From positions 1 through 36,266 of the forward strand of contig JANQML010000237.1 of assembly GCA_028280105.1 (NCBI GenBank): a stretch of 36,266 nucleotides of DNA, written 5' to 3'. The notes under the pieces are model-generated. The model saw only the letters and a program-made list of their open reading frames with translations. It was not told the DNA's origin and ran no database searches. Positions 1 to 7,654 of the stretch are shown here, one piece after another (within the stretch, counting starts at the first letter, position 1; every line of letters starts with the position of its first letter). Position numbers and translations under genes: made by a program. Source of the DNA: Desulfobacula sp. (GTDB lineage Bacteria; Desulfobacterota; Desulfobacteria; Desulfobacterales; Desulfobacteraceae).

Positions 1-1
1 G

Positions 2-61
2 ACTTTGGGTAATACCGATGTCGGATACATGCGTTCCATCACATTGGTGGATGGTTTATAA
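2..61 (+). CDS. Possible C-terminal tail of a gene entering from the left edge
   Basis: One frame is open from the window edge to a TAA at 59-61 and encodes about 19 residues ending in LVDGL. Nothing in it is recognisable. It could be the end of an upstream protein or chance, because 57 open bases carry little weight. It lies just ahead of the BrnT-like gene on the same strand. Confidence 0.2.
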   Translation, partial: TLGNTDVGYMRSITLVDGL

Positions 62-98
62 ACGATGATTTTGGCTGGATTTGTCGCCCCTGTTTACA

Positions 99-388
99 AT
101 GAATAAAACAGTCTTGAATGGGATGATAACAAAAACTCAAAAAACCAAGTCAAGCATGGTGTTTCGTTTGAAGAAGCTCAGACAGTATTTTTCGATGAAA
201 ACGCAATCGAATTTGATGACCCAGATTATTCCGTAGAAGAAAAAAGATTTTTACTTTTGGGATATAGCCATAGGCTGAGAGTTTTAGTTGTTTGCCATTG
301 CTACCGAAGTAACGAATCCACAATCCGTATAATTTCAGCCAGAAAAGCAACTAAAAAAGAGCAAAAAGCCTATGCAAGGAGGCCATGA
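99..388 (+). pseudogene. brnT: BrnT-like toxin (type II toxin-antitoxin) with disrupted start
   Basis: The frame ending in TGA 386-388 reads as a BrnT ribonuclease toxin. It begins LEWDDNKNSKNQVKHGVSFE, continues through FLLLGYSHRLRVLVVCHCY, and ends with RIISARKATKKEQKAYARR. These are the usual BrnT landmarks, and about 90 residues is the family length. The frame has no usable start codon: a TAA at 104-106 lies directly upstream, and no ATG, GTG or TTG follows near the N-terminus. The ATG at 99 is one frame off; a single extra base in the A-run at 105-108 would join it to the BrnT frame as MNKNSLEWDD. I read this as a one-base deletion, real or an assembly error. The stop overlaps the antitoxin start, as in intact brnTA operons. 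The toxin is probably silent unless slippage or an error explains the break. Confidence 0.75.
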
Positions 389-639
389 TGAGAAAAGAGT
401 ATGACTTCGGAAAAATGAAAGGTCGTAAAAATCCTTACGCCAAAAACCTAAAAAAGCAGGTCACCATCAGAATGGGTGTGGATATCATAGACTATTTTAA
501 AAACTTAGCTGAAGAAACAGGTATTCCCTACCAAAATCTGATCAACCTTTATCTTCGGGATTGCGTTCAATCCAATCGAAAACTATCTCTAAACTGGACC
601 CGGCAAGGCACAGAACAATCGCTGCAGCGGACAGTTTAG
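388..639 (+). CDS. brnA: BrnA-like antitoxin (ribbon-helix-helix)
   Basis: This 83-residue protein is the DNA-binding antitoxin expected after brnT. BrnA binds BrnT and represses the operon. The sequence has the family pattern MRKEYDF, NPYAKNLKKQVTIR (the beta strand of the RHH fold), DIIDYFKNLAEETGIPYQ and LINLYLRDC. Two ATGs are adjacent at 385 and 388. The second sits five bases after the AAGGAGG at 376-382 and overlaps the toxin stop by one base, so it is preferred. The last dozen residues, after LSLNW, look unlike BrnA and coincide with the attC-like motif at 622-646. The original stop may therefore have been lost, extending the protein into flanking DNA. Partner toxin gene appears broken, so this may act as an orphan antitoxin. 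Confidence 0.85.
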   Translation: MRKEYDFGKMKGRKNPYAKNLKKQVTIRMGVDIIDYFKNLAEETGIPYQNLINLYLRDCVQSNRKLSLNWTRQGTEQSLQRTV

Positions 640-670
640 GGCGGTCATCGGCAACATCGCCCTAATGTTA
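614..670 (+). other. Integron attC-like remnant with hairpin
   Basis: Bases 622-646 start CTGCAGCGGACAGTTTAGGG, which resembles the inner part of many chromosomal integron attC sites. They match 19 of 25 positions of a second motif at 24810-24834, which also trails a toxin-antitoxin pair. A perfect 8-bp stem, TTAGGGCG (636-643) with CGCCCTAA (658-665), follows and contains the brnA stop codon. A complete attC with both simple sites was not found, so at best this is a decayed or partial site. The hairpin could also simply be the terminator of brnTA, although it has no T-tract. Confidence 0.35.
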
Positions 671-672
671 AG

Positions 673-694
673 GGGTCAAGTCTACTATTGACCC
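673..694 (+). repeat. REP-like hairpin upstream of the RAYT gene
   Basis: GGGTCAA (673-679) and TTGACCC (688-694) form a perfect 7-bp stem with an 8-base loop. A near-inverse copy occurs at 1721-1744, at the other end of the transposase gene. Read in reverse complement, that copy shares AAGGGGTCAAGTCTA with the sequence starting at 671. Paired REP-like palindromes flanking a RAYT gene are typical of this element class. Confidence 0.7.
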
Positions 695-761
695 ATGATC
701 GAATTTATCCTATGTGTTTAAGTAACAAATGTGGATAATTTGAAGACTGAACAGGAGATTT

Positions 762-1733
762 ATGTCCCGTCCGCTCAGAATAGAATATCCCGGAGCCTGG
801 TATCATGTCATGAACCGCGGAAGACGATCCGAATCCATCTTCTCAGACAAAAAAGATTTCCTGATGTTCATTGATCTTATGATCGAAAGCAGTGAAATGT
901 GGAATGTCAATATTGCCGCATATTGCTTGATGACAAATCACTATCACATCCTGCTGCAAACACATAGGGGAAACATCTCAAGATTCATGCGACATATCAA
1001 CAGTGTCTACACACAGAGATACAACAGGTGCCACAAACTGGACGGACAGCTTTTCCGGGGGCGATACAAATCGATCCTTGTCAGTGACGACAGTTATCTT
1101 CTTCAGCTCGTTCGGTACATCCATAAAAATCCGGTAAAAGCCGATGTGGTTAAAGATATGGCAAAATATGAATGGAGCAGCCATAGGGGATACCTATCCT
1201 ATGCCCAAAAATGGGAATGGCTGCATAAAGAGTACATTTTTTCCATGCTGACTACGAAAAAACAGGAGAGGCTCAAACTCTACACTGACTTCATGAGGCA
1301 GGATGATTCCAAGGAAATTAGAAAGTTATTTTCACGTAAAAACCTTCCCTCCGTTTTCGGACCTGAAAGTTTCATTACCCGGATAAAAGAACAATATTAT
1401 GTTAAAAAGAAAAATTACGAGGTTCCGGATGCAAAAACGCTTGGGCCTGATCATCAGAAGATTATTTCATCCGTATGCGACCTGTACGGAGTATCTTTCA
1501 ATGATTTGCTTTTAACAAGACGCGGTGTTTTTAACGAACCGCGCAATGTTGCTGTTTACCTGCTGCGCCACTTGAGGGGAGAATCTTTGTCCGACATAGG
1601 CAAACTATTCGGCATCAATGCCTACAGCACAGTAAGCAGCATTATTCGCAGGGTTTCAAAGCTAATAGCAACTGACAAAGGGATCAGAAACAGAATAACA
1701 CGGATACAAAACAGTATTAAGGGCCAAGCATAG
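762..1733 (+). CDS. REP-associated tyrosine transposase (RAYT) with DnaA-like C-terminal domain
   Basis: This 323-residue protein belongs to the Y1/HUH single-strand transposase group that acts on REP palindromes. The N-terminus, MSRPLRIEYPGAWYHVMNRG, is the standard RAYT opening. The HUH metal-binding pair is H60 and H62 in MTNHYHILLQT. The likely nucleophilic tyrosine is Y119 in LVRYIHKNPVKA. Residues 225-320 resemble DnaA domain IV (RNVAVYLLRHLRGESLSDIG, then STVSSIIRRVSKLI), a C-terminal extension common in this RAYT subgroup and probably a DNA-binding helix-turn-helix. A CAGGAG ribosome site precedes the ATG. REP-like hairpins lie on both sides, and the TAG stop falls in the loop of the downstream one. 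All key residues are present and the gene looks intact. Confidence 0.92.
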   Translation: MSRPLRIEYPGAWYHVMNRGRRSESIFSDKKDFLMFIDLMIESSEMWNVNIAAYCLMTNHYHILLQTHRGNISRFMRHINSVYTQRYNRCHKLDGQLFRGRYKSILVSDDSYLLQLVRYIHKNPVKADVVKDMAKYEWSSHRGYLSYAQKWEWLHKEYIFSMLTTKKQERLKLYTDFMRQDDSKEIRKLFSRKNLPSVFGPESFITRIKEQYYVKKKNYEVPDAKTLGPDHQKIISSVCDLYGVSFNDLLLTRRGVFNEPRNVAVYLLRHLRGESLSDIGKLFGINAYSTVSSIIRRVSKLIATDKGIRNRITRIQNSIKGQA

Positions 1734-1744
1734 ACTTGACCCCT
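1721..1744 (+). repeat. REP-like hairpin overlapping the RAYT stop codon
   Basis: GGGCCAAG (1721-1728) pairs with CTTGACCC (1735-1742) with one imperfect position and a 6-base loop holding the transposase stop (1731-1733). It is the inverse-orientation partner of the hairpin at 673-694. The T-rich sequence just after it (CCCCTTTTCT) could also let it act as a terminator. Confidence 0.65.
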
Positions 1745-2095
1745 TTTCTATATTAAGATCATATTTACAACATTGGCCAAGACAGGAACGGTCAAACTCC
1801 AAAACATCGATATGGAATACCTCCCCACCAGCATTTACTGTTACACTGTCGGATATAATATTATCAACTGTTTTAAACCTTACATGATGAATTAATTCTG
1901 TTTTAATCGTATGGAAAACAGATATTATGCCGGTTCAATTAACAATAAGACGGAAAAAAGCACGTTTGGACAATTGAAAAGCATGAAATGAAAAGATTTC
2001 CGTGACGCTAAACGTCTATTTTAGTTTTTATTAACCAGTTTTTTAACATGACAGGTGCTGACCCGGAAACAGGGAATGTCAAACTTGCATGTAAT
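1745..2095. other. Intergenic stretch with no recognised gene
   Basis: About 350 AT-rich bases separate the RAYT gene from the DUF169 gene. No convincing ORF, RNA gene or long repeat was seen. A weak GACG/CGTC mini-hairpin near 2002-2014 is followed by T-rich sequence, but it has only four pairs. The promoter of the next gene should lie here but no clear -35/-10 pair stands out. Confidence 0.4.
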
Positions 2096-2108
2096 GGAGG
2101 AAAGAATA

Positions 2109-2831
2109 ATGAATGCCAAAATAGTCAAAGATAGCCTTCAAAAGCTGTCAGAAGTCTTATCATTTAAGTATCCCGCAACAGGCTGGTATTTTTCTGCGGA
2201 TAACATAGAAAATTCGTTCATCTATAAAAAGAATCGATGGGTCTGTATGTTTATGTATTGGGCAATCGTCCTGAAGAAGGGAAAGAGAATCCGGTTTTCA
2301 GCAGACTGTGGGAAAGCCTGCCCCGGAATACAGGAATTTGGCGGTTTCACACCGCCCGTAGACGATAAAGGAAAATTTATCGCCGAAACCGAACGATTTA
2401 AAAAATCGCGTGCACTTGCCCAGGCGTATTACCGAGATTACGTGGCAGAGATTCATACTCCGCCGGAAAAATTCGTCTACTTTGAAAAAATTGAAGAGAT
2501 CGATGAAAACAGGGAGATCGAAGTCGTCAATCTGTTTCCGGATATTACGGGTCTGGCAAATTTGACCGGCCTGTCAAGTTATGACCGGGAAGAAAGCGGT
2601 ACGCTGATACCTGTCGCTTCCGGGTGTCAATCGGCTTTCTCCACCCCCTATGACCAGAAGTTCAAAGATCGGCCAAAGTGTGTTGTCGGGTTGATGGATG
2701 TTCTGGTCCGGAATTTTGTCCCAGATGATATGATCATGTTTTCAGCCCCGGCCAATCGGTTTGTTGAGATGGCGAATAATATTGAAGGCAGTTTTCTTGA
2801 CAAAAATTTTGAAAACCCGACAAGCTTTTAA
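2109..2831 (+). CDS. DUF169 family protein (COG2043)
   Basis: This protein of about 240 residues belongs to the DUF169 family, common in anaerobic bacteria and archaea, with no established biochemical role. Landmarks are the early YPATGWYFS segment, the cysteine pair in SADCGKACPGIQEFGG, and the C-terminal KFKDRPKCVVGLMDVLVRN and MIMFSAPANRFVEMANN stretches. An in-frame ATG exists at 2055, but the start at 2109 is chosen because GGAGGA (2096-2101) sits seven bases before it. There is no signal peptide or membrane segment, so it is probably cytoplasmic. It stands alone and converges with the LysR gene. The family call is fairly sure; the function is unknown. Confidence 0.8.
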   Translation: MNAKIVKDSLQKLSEVLSFKYPATGWYFSADNIENSFIYKKNRWVCMFMYWAIVLKKGKRIRFSADCGKACPGIQEFGGFTPPVDDKGKFIAETERFKKSRALAQAYYRDYVAEIHTPPEKFVYFEKIEEIDENREIEVVNLFPDITGLANLTGLSSYDREESGTLIPVASGCQSAFSTPYDQKFKDRPKCVVGLMDVLVRNFVPDDMIMFSAPANRFVEMANNIEGSFLDKNFENPTSF

Positions 2832-2875
2832 TCACAGATTATTGGGCCCTTGAAAAGAATGCGGTGAACGGCCCA

Positions 2876-3766
2876 TCAAAGAACAGTGTTTACACCGGGC
2901 AGCCCTGAAATAAAATCGCGCACCAGCGGGGATGGTGTGGAGCGGCACCAAACCGTATCTATCTCCACCAGGGGCAGCGGGTCCTTGACACGGCAGAACG
3001 CCAGGTCCGGACCTGCGGCACGGGCACTGGAGGTCGGTACCAAAGCCAGGCCCAGGCCGGCCGCTACCAGTGCCAGGGTAGTCCGTTTGCTCAGCACTTC
3101 CTGGCTGATCTGCGGTACGGCCCCGGCCCGGGCAAAGGCACCCATAATCTGATCGTGCAATTTGGGGCCTTGAGCCCGTGCAAAGAAGATAAAGGGCTGG
3201 CTGGCCATTTCTTTGAGGCAGAGGCTGTCATTGCCGGCCAATGCATGGCTTTTGGGCAGGGCTGCCACATAGGTTTCGCGCATGAATGGAATGGAAGCCA
3301 ACCCTGCCATATCCTGGCCGTGTCTGCGGACGACGGCCAGGTCCAATTGGCCGGATCGGAGTCCGGCAAGCTGGCTCAGGCTGGAGGCCTCTTCCAGCTC
3401 CAGTCTGACATGGGGCTTGCTGCGCTTGTATGCCGCCAGGATACCGGGCAGGGGACCGTCCATGGCCGGGGTCACAAAGCCCAGGCGCAGGGTCCCTTCA
3501 AGCCCTGCCGCCACCCGCCTTACTTCTGTTGCCGCAGCATCGGCCATGGTCAGCAGATCACGGGTCCGGTCAAGAAGCAGCCGGCCTGCCGGTGTCAGCT
3601 CCACCTTCCGGCTCGTGCGGATAAAAAGCTGCGCACCGAGTTCCACTTCAAGTTTTTTGATTTGCTGACTCAAGGGTGGCTGTGACATATGAAGGCGCGA
3701 TGCAGCCCGTCCAAAGTGCAGTTCCTCTGCAACGGCCACAAAGTATTTTAAAACACGCAGTTCCAT
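2876..3766 (-). CDS. LysR-family transcriptional regulator
   Basis: This 296-residue regulator has the family length. Residues 1-60 form the winged helix-turn-helix (LRVLKYFVAVAEELHFGRAA, then SQPPLSQQIKKLE and LFIRTSRKVELTPAG). Residues 90-290 form a periplasmic-binding-like effector domain beginning GTLRLGFVTPAM. It is divergent from the carboxymuconolactone-decarboxylase-like gene, with two inverted repeats in the 110-base gap. By the usual LysR logic it should activate that neighbour in response to a small molecule and repress itself. The effector is unknown; an aromatic or lactone compound is only a guess from the neighbour. The gene is G+C-rich compared with the accessory DNA to its left. 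Confidence 0.93.
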   Translation of the reverse strand: MELRVLKYFVAVAEELHFGRAASRLHMSQPPLSQQIKKLEVELGAQLFIRTSRKVELTPAGRLLLDRTRDLLTMADAAATEVRRVAAGLEGTLRLGFVTPAMDGPLPGILAAYKRSKPHVRLELEEASSLSQLAGLRSGQLDLAVVRRHGQDMAGLASIPFMRETYVAALPKSHALAGNDSLCLKEMASQPFIFFARAQGPKLHDQIMGAFARAGAVPQISQEVLSKRTTLALVAAGLGLALVPTSSARAAGPDLAFCRVKDPLPLVEIDTVWCRSTPSPLVRDFISGLPGVNTVL

Positions 3767-3767
3767 G

Positions 3768-3790
3768 ATTGATACCTATATCATATCAAT
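3768..3790. promoter_or_regulatory. Candidate LysR operator, lysR-proximal
   Basis: ATTGATA (3768-3774) and TATCAAT (3784-3790) form a perfect 7-bp inverted repeat with a 9-base centre. It lies two bases ahead of the LysR start codon. The T-N11-A arrangement and position suit a LysR autorepression site. Confidence 0.6.
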
Positions 3791-3797
3791 GGGAAGC

Positions 3798-3822
3798 AAT
3801 AAATATATTGGACATATTTATT
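3798..3822. promoter_or_regulatory. Second inverted repeat in the lysR divergent promoter
   Basis: AATAAATAT (3798-3806) and ATATTTATT (3814-3822) form a perfect 9-bp inverted repeat around ATTGGAC. It lies between the two divergent genes, about 55 bases before the start at 3877. It could be the activation half-site for the rightward gene or part of its promoter. Confidence 0.5.
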
Positions 3823-3876
3823 TCCCAACTTTATCCTTTGGTTAACGTTGATTTACTTAACAGATTAGGGGGTCCC

Positions 3877-4755
3877 ATGAAATCGATATGTTTAAACAGA
3901 TTCCAATGGTTACGCGGACTGGCAGTCCTGTTGCTGATGGCGGTACCCGGTGCCGGAGCCATGGCCCAAAGCTCCCCGGCCCAATTGGACGAACACCGGT
4001 ACGAACGGGGTCTAAAGGCCCTGCAGGCCTTGGACAAAGAGGCGGCCCAGGGGGTTTTAACCAGTCTTAAGGAGATCGCCCCGGAGATGGGGCGCTTCAT
4101 CATTGAGTTTGCCTACGGCGATATCCACAGCCGGCCGGGCCTGGATGTTAAATCCAGGCAGGTGGCCACGGTGGCGGCTCTCACCGCCCTGGGCAACGCA
4201 GCACCCCAACTCAGATTTCATCTGGGTGCTGCGCTGAACGCCGGTGTCACACCCCGGGAATTGATCGAGGTGATTTATGTGACAACGGTGTTTGCCGGAT
4301 TTCCGGCCGGACTGAACAGCGTGTTTGAAGCCAAGGCCGTGTTTGCGGAGCATGGCAAGGCTGTGGCACCGGCAGCGCCACTGAGCGGCGACCGGCGGAG
4401 CCGGGGCCTGGCCGCCCTGGAGACTACCAGCAAGGGAGCGGGCCAGGCCGTGCTGGACGGTTTGAAAGATATCGCACCTGAGATGGGCGCGTTCATCATC
4501 GATTTTTCCTACGGCGATATCATCGCCCGTAAGACCCTGCCGCCCAAATGGAAGGAAATCGCCATGATTTGTGCTGCCGTGGCCAAGGGAACCATGAAGC
4601 CCCAGCTCAAGGTCCATATCAGGGCCGGACTCAACGTGGAACTCAGCAGGGGCGAGATCATTGAACTGATGTACCAGATGGCGGTGTATGCCGGATTTCC
4701 CGCCGGCATAAACGGTATCTTTGCCGCTCAGGAGGTGTTTGCGGAACAAACCTGA
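3877..4755 (+). CDS. Exported protein with two carboxymuconolactone-decarboxylase-like domains
   Basis: The mature protein is a tandem duplication of the gamma-carboxymuconolactone decarboxylase (CMD) fold. Repeat one runs from about residue 35 to 155 and repeat two from about 170 to 290. Each carries a YERGL or RSRGL start, an EIAPEMG/DIAPEMG segment, FxYGDI, and an AGFPAGxN ending. No CxxC pair is present, so this is the decarboxylase-like rather than the AhpD peroxidase branch. An upstream in-frame ATG exists at 3769, but 3877 is preferred: GGGGG precedes it and the protein then begins with a signal peptide (MKSICLNRF, a hydrophobic stretch LAVLLLMAV, and cleavage near AMA-Q). A periplasmic CMD pair is unusual. 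The substrate is unknown; LysR control is likely. Confidence 0.85.
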   Translation: MKSICLNRFQWLRGLAVLLLMAVPGAGAMAQSSPAQLDEHRYERGLKALQALDKEAAQGVLTSLKEIAPEMGRFIIEFAYGDIHSRPGLDVKSRQVATVAALTALGNAAPQLRFHLGAALNAGVTPRELIEVIYVTTVFAGFPAGLNSVFEAKAVFAEHGKAVAPAAPLSGDRRSRGLAALETTSKGAGQAVLDGLKDIAPEMGAFIIDFSYGDIIARKTLPPKWKEIAMICAAVAKGTMKPQLKVHIRAGLNVELSRGEIIELMYQMAVYAGFPAGINGIFAAQEVFAEQT

Positions 4756-4772
4756 CAAACCGGGTGGGAATT

Positions 4773-4806
4773 GGTATTGCCTGCAGCCGTTGGGGCAGGC
4801 AATACC
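4773..4806. terminator. Bidirectional terminator hairpin between convergent genes
   Basis: GGTATTGCCTGC (4773-4784) and GCAGGCAATACC (4795-4806) pair perfectly over 12 bp with a 10-base loop. It sits in the 72-base gap between the convergent CMD and symporter genes. There is no strong T-tract on either side. Confidence 0.7.
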
Positions 4807-4827
4807 GCATCGATAAAACGATATAAG

Positions 4828-5703
4828 CTATTCTGCAGCGAACTTGGCCCTGATCAATCTCACATAGGCCAGGACAATGGGCAGGCAGACAATATACATC
4901 ATAATGCCATAGACACCGGATGGCAGGCTGAGCACAGAAAGTCCCTCTCCTTCGGATAGAATAAGATTTCCCACTGTAATCCCTACGGTTGCATTCTGGA
5001 TGCCGGTTGAAACAGCTACGGCAACGGCCTGGGATTCAGACAGTTTGAACAGGTGGGCACTGCCGTAGCCAATCAGCAGCATGACAATGATGAGTGCTGC
5101 AATTCCCGGTCCCAGGATGGCGACATTGGTAACAAAGGTATCCCATTCACTGGCAAGGGCGCCTATAACAATTAGAACGAACAGGATGGCGGAAATCTTA
5201 CTCGCCTTTGGTTCAAAGGACCTGGTAAATCCAGGTGCCTTATGGTGGACAGCCAGGCCGATGATAACAGGGATCGCGGCAATCAGGAACATGGTTACGC
5301 CCAGTGAGAGAATGTTGATGGATGGTGCTTCAGACCCCATGAAATAATGAATGGAAAACCCGGTAATGAGTGGAAGCGTGATCACTGTTGCAATACTTAC
5401 AACAGCTGTGTAGGAAATCGAAAGTGCTGTATCCCCTTTGGCCATTTTCGTGATGATATTCGAGGTCACACCACCCGGACAACAGGCCAGGATCATCAGG
5501 CCCACAGCCATTTCCTGTTTGAATCCAAAGAGTAAAATAAGCAGGAATGCCACCAGCGGCAAAAGGATCATCTGATTAATGATCCCCAGTGCAAAGACAT
5601 TCGGGCGGCGAACCACGTTCTTAAAATCGTCCAGTGTCAGTCCCAGCCCGAGACTGAACATAATGAATACAAGTGACAACGGTAGAATGATGTCAATGAT
5701 CAT
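4828..5703 (-). CDS. Bile acid:sodium symporter (BASS) family transporter
   Basis: This 291-residue protein is hydrophobic throughout, with about nine to ten membrane segments. It opens with the family pattern LPLSLVFIMFSLGLGLTLDD. It contains the conserved LACCPGGVTSNIITKMAKGD loop, which lines the sodium and substrate site, and a second crossover region AVAVSTGIQNATVGITVGNL. Family members move sodium with organic anions such as bile acids, pyruvate or pantoate; the substrate here cannot be read from the sequence. It is transcribed alone and converges with the CMD gene. The large gap upstream should hold its promoter. Confidence 0.9.
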   Translation of the reverse strand: MIIDIILPLSLVFIMFSLGLGLTLDDFKNVVRRPNVFALGIINQMILLPLVAFLLILLFGFKQEMAVGLMILACCPGGVTSNIITKMAKGDTALSISYTAVVSIATVITLPLITGFSIHYFMGSEAPSINILSLGVTMFLIAAIPVIIGLAVHHKAPGFTRSFEPKASKISAILFVLIVIGALASEWDTFVTNVAILGPGIAALIIVMLLIGYGSAHLFKLSESQAVAVAVSTGIQNATVGITVGNLILSEGEGLSVLSLPSGVYGIMMYIVCLPIVLAYVRLIRAKFAAE

Positions 5704-6217
5704 GAAAAGCTCCCTGTGTTTTGCCGGTTATTGGATTTATGCTGCGTTGGTTATCAGACCAACCGTTTAAAACTGGATCTTGAATGAGAGAACGGGTGCT
5801 AAAATGATGTGAAGCTATTGGTGAGTAATCGTTTATAGAACACCTGCCGATACGATTTAAAAGTCAACCTACTCAATCCAATAAAGAGATAGGAAATTAC
5901 TTATTTTAAAAATTTATAGCAATAGCAGAGTTGTATGTCAACAGACCGGATTTTGGCTGAGCCGGGCCTGACAAACCGGCCGGACACAGAAACGGGGCAG
6001 ACTTTGAATAGTATATTCGGATATGGTATTGACTAAAAAACAGGACTAAATCTCTATTTGACTTCTGGCAGCTATTTTCAGCAATCCACGTGAACCGGGT
6101 TTAACCGGTGATGTTTTGCCGTTCATAGCACCTGTACTGCGATTGAAAATAGCGTTTATTGGCTGTTCGATGTATTAAAAACCTCTGACTATTTTACAAA
6201 AAAACCAAACATTATCA
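5704..6217. other. Long intergenic region
   Basis: About 510 AT-rich bases separate the symporter gene from the promoter of the AAA ATPase gene. No supported ORF, RNA gene or extended repeat was found. A small GC patch at 5958-5983 (GAGCCGGGCCTGACAAACCG and on) could form a short hairpin. The stretch may carry the symporter promoter and the left flank of an acquired segment. Confidence 0.35.
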
Positions 6218-6246
6218 TTGACTTTAACACAGATTCTTCATTAAAT
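6218..6246 (+). promoter_or_regulatory. Sigma-70-like promoter for the AAA ATPase gene
   Basis: TTGACT (6218-6223) is followed after exactly 17 bases by TTAAAT (6241-6246). It lies about 40 bases before the ATG at 6284. Spacing and position fit a housekeeping promoter. Confidence 0.5.
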
Positions 6247-6283
6247 AACCCTGACTTTATGGCAATAAAAAAATGAGGATGCA

Positions 6284-7654
6284 ATGTTTGATAGGGATAT
6301 TTTAAAAAAATTATCAAGCTGGAAAGAAAAAAGCGACCGGAAGCCATTGATTCTGAGAGGTGCAAGGCAAGTGGGGAAAACAACAGCCATCAACCTTTTT
6401 TCAGAACAATTCGATCAATATCTGTATCTAAATCTTGAAATTAAAGCTGAGCGGGATATTTTTGAACAGGGCCATTCCATTGAAGAGCTGCTTCAGGCGA
6501 TTTTCTTTTATAAAAACCAGCAAAAACCTAAAGGAGCTGTTCTAATATTCATAGATGAAATTCAGAGCTGCCCATCAGCTGTCTCCTACCTCAGATATTT
6601 TTATGAAGCATTTCCGGATCTGTACGTTATTGCAGCCGGATCTCTTTTAGAAACACTCATTGATACACATATCAGTTTCCCGGTTGGCAGGGTGGAATAC
6701 CTTGTGATGAAGCCATTAAGCTTTAAAGAGTTTTTAGGTGCTTTATCAGAAACGGCCAGTCTGGACATTCTCACTAAAACCGTCCCTGTACCTGATTTCG
6801 CACATGACAAATTAATGAAATTATTCAATATATACGCAATTATCGGGGGCATGCCTGAAATCGTTCAAAAATATTCCGACCGGAAAGACATCATTGCACT
6901 CAACAGCATATTTGACAGTTTAATCGTCTCTTATCTTGATGACGTTGAAAAATATGCTCGAAACAGGACAATGGCAAACGTCATTCGCCATGCCGTTTCA
7001 AATGCATTCTATGAAGCAGGCAACAGGATTAAATTCCAAGGGTTTGGCAACTCCAACTACAAATCAAGAGAGATGAGTGAAGCATTAAAAGTTTTGGAAA
7101 AAGCAATGCTAATTTACCTTTTATATCCTTCTTCCTCTGTCTCTCCCCCCTTGCAGCCAAATACAAAAAAATCACCGAGACTCCAAGTTCTTGACACCGG
7201 GATGCTAAACTATTTTGGTGGATTTCAAAAAGATCTGTTCGGAGCCAAAGGCATTGATTCTGTCTTTCAGGGAAAAATAGCAGAGCATATTGTCGGACAG
7301 GAACTTCTCGCAACTGAAACATCTCCTCTATCCAAACTGCAATTTTGGAACCGGGAAAAAAAGCAATCCAATGCCGAAATCGATTTCCTGATTCAATATG
7401 AAAACCTGCTCATACCCATTGAAGTAAAATCTGCTGCAACCGGTCGGCTTAGGTCTCTTCATCAGTTCATAGACCGGGCACCTCACGAATATGCCGTACG
7501 TATTTATTCCGGAAAACTTGAAATAAATCGAATCAAGACGCTTAACGGTAACAAATGCACCCTGTTAAACATTCCGTTGTATTTAGCCGGATCTATTGCC
7601 GCTTATATCAAATGGATAATATCCGATGACAGGTTAATTCAACAGCAAAAATGA
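6284..7654 (+). CDS. AAA family ATPase with DUF4143 domain
   Basis: This 456-residue protein has the two-part architecture of a widespread accessory ATPase family. Residues 20-150 are an AAA_14-type nucleotide-binding domain with Walker A GARQVGKT (26-33) and Walker B VLIFIDE (D91, E92). Residues 200-440 form the DUF4143 domain. Near its end is a restriction-fold-like signature, AEIDFLI followed by PIEVKS. GAGG at 6275-6278 supports the start. Such genes are patchily distributed and often sit on islands; proposed roles are defence- or mobile-element-linked and unproven. It is monocistronic. Its A+T-rich composition differs from the G+C-rich gene that follows, which suggests acquisition. Its 3' end overlaps an antisense lipoprotein-like frame. 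Confidence 0.9.
   Translation: MFDRDILKKLSSWKEKSDRKPLILRGARQVGKTTAINLFSEQFDQYLYLNLEIKAERDIFEQGHSIEELLQAIFFYKNQQKPKGAVLIFIDEIQSCPSAVSYLRYFYEAFPDLYVIAAGSLLETLIDTHISFPVGRVEYLVMKPLSFKEFLGALSETASLDILTKTVPVPDFAHDKLMKLFNIYAIIGGMPEIVQKYSDRKDIIALNSIFDSLIVSYLDDVEKYARNRTMANVIRHAVSNAFYEAGNRIKFQGFGNSNYKSREMSEALKVLEKAMLIYLLYPSSSVSPPLQPNTKKSPRLQVLDTGMLNYFGGFQKDLFGAKGIDSVFQGKIAEHIVGQELLATETSPLSKLQFWNREKKQSNAEIDFLIQYENLLIPIEVKSAATGRLRSLHQFIDRAPHEYAVRIYSGKLEINRIKTLNGNKCTLLNIPLYLAGSIAAYIKWIISDDRLIQQQK

Noticed and set aside
2853..2885. TGGGCC/GGCCCA hairpin between DUF169 and LysR genes
   Set aside because: Only six pairs with a 21-base loop and it overlaps the LysR stop; too weak to list as a terminator.
4057..4758. 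Long reverse-strand ORF opposite the CMD gene
   Set aside because: Exact antisense of a clear coding gene in G+C-rich DNA; composition gives open frames by chance and the protein has no recognisable pattern.
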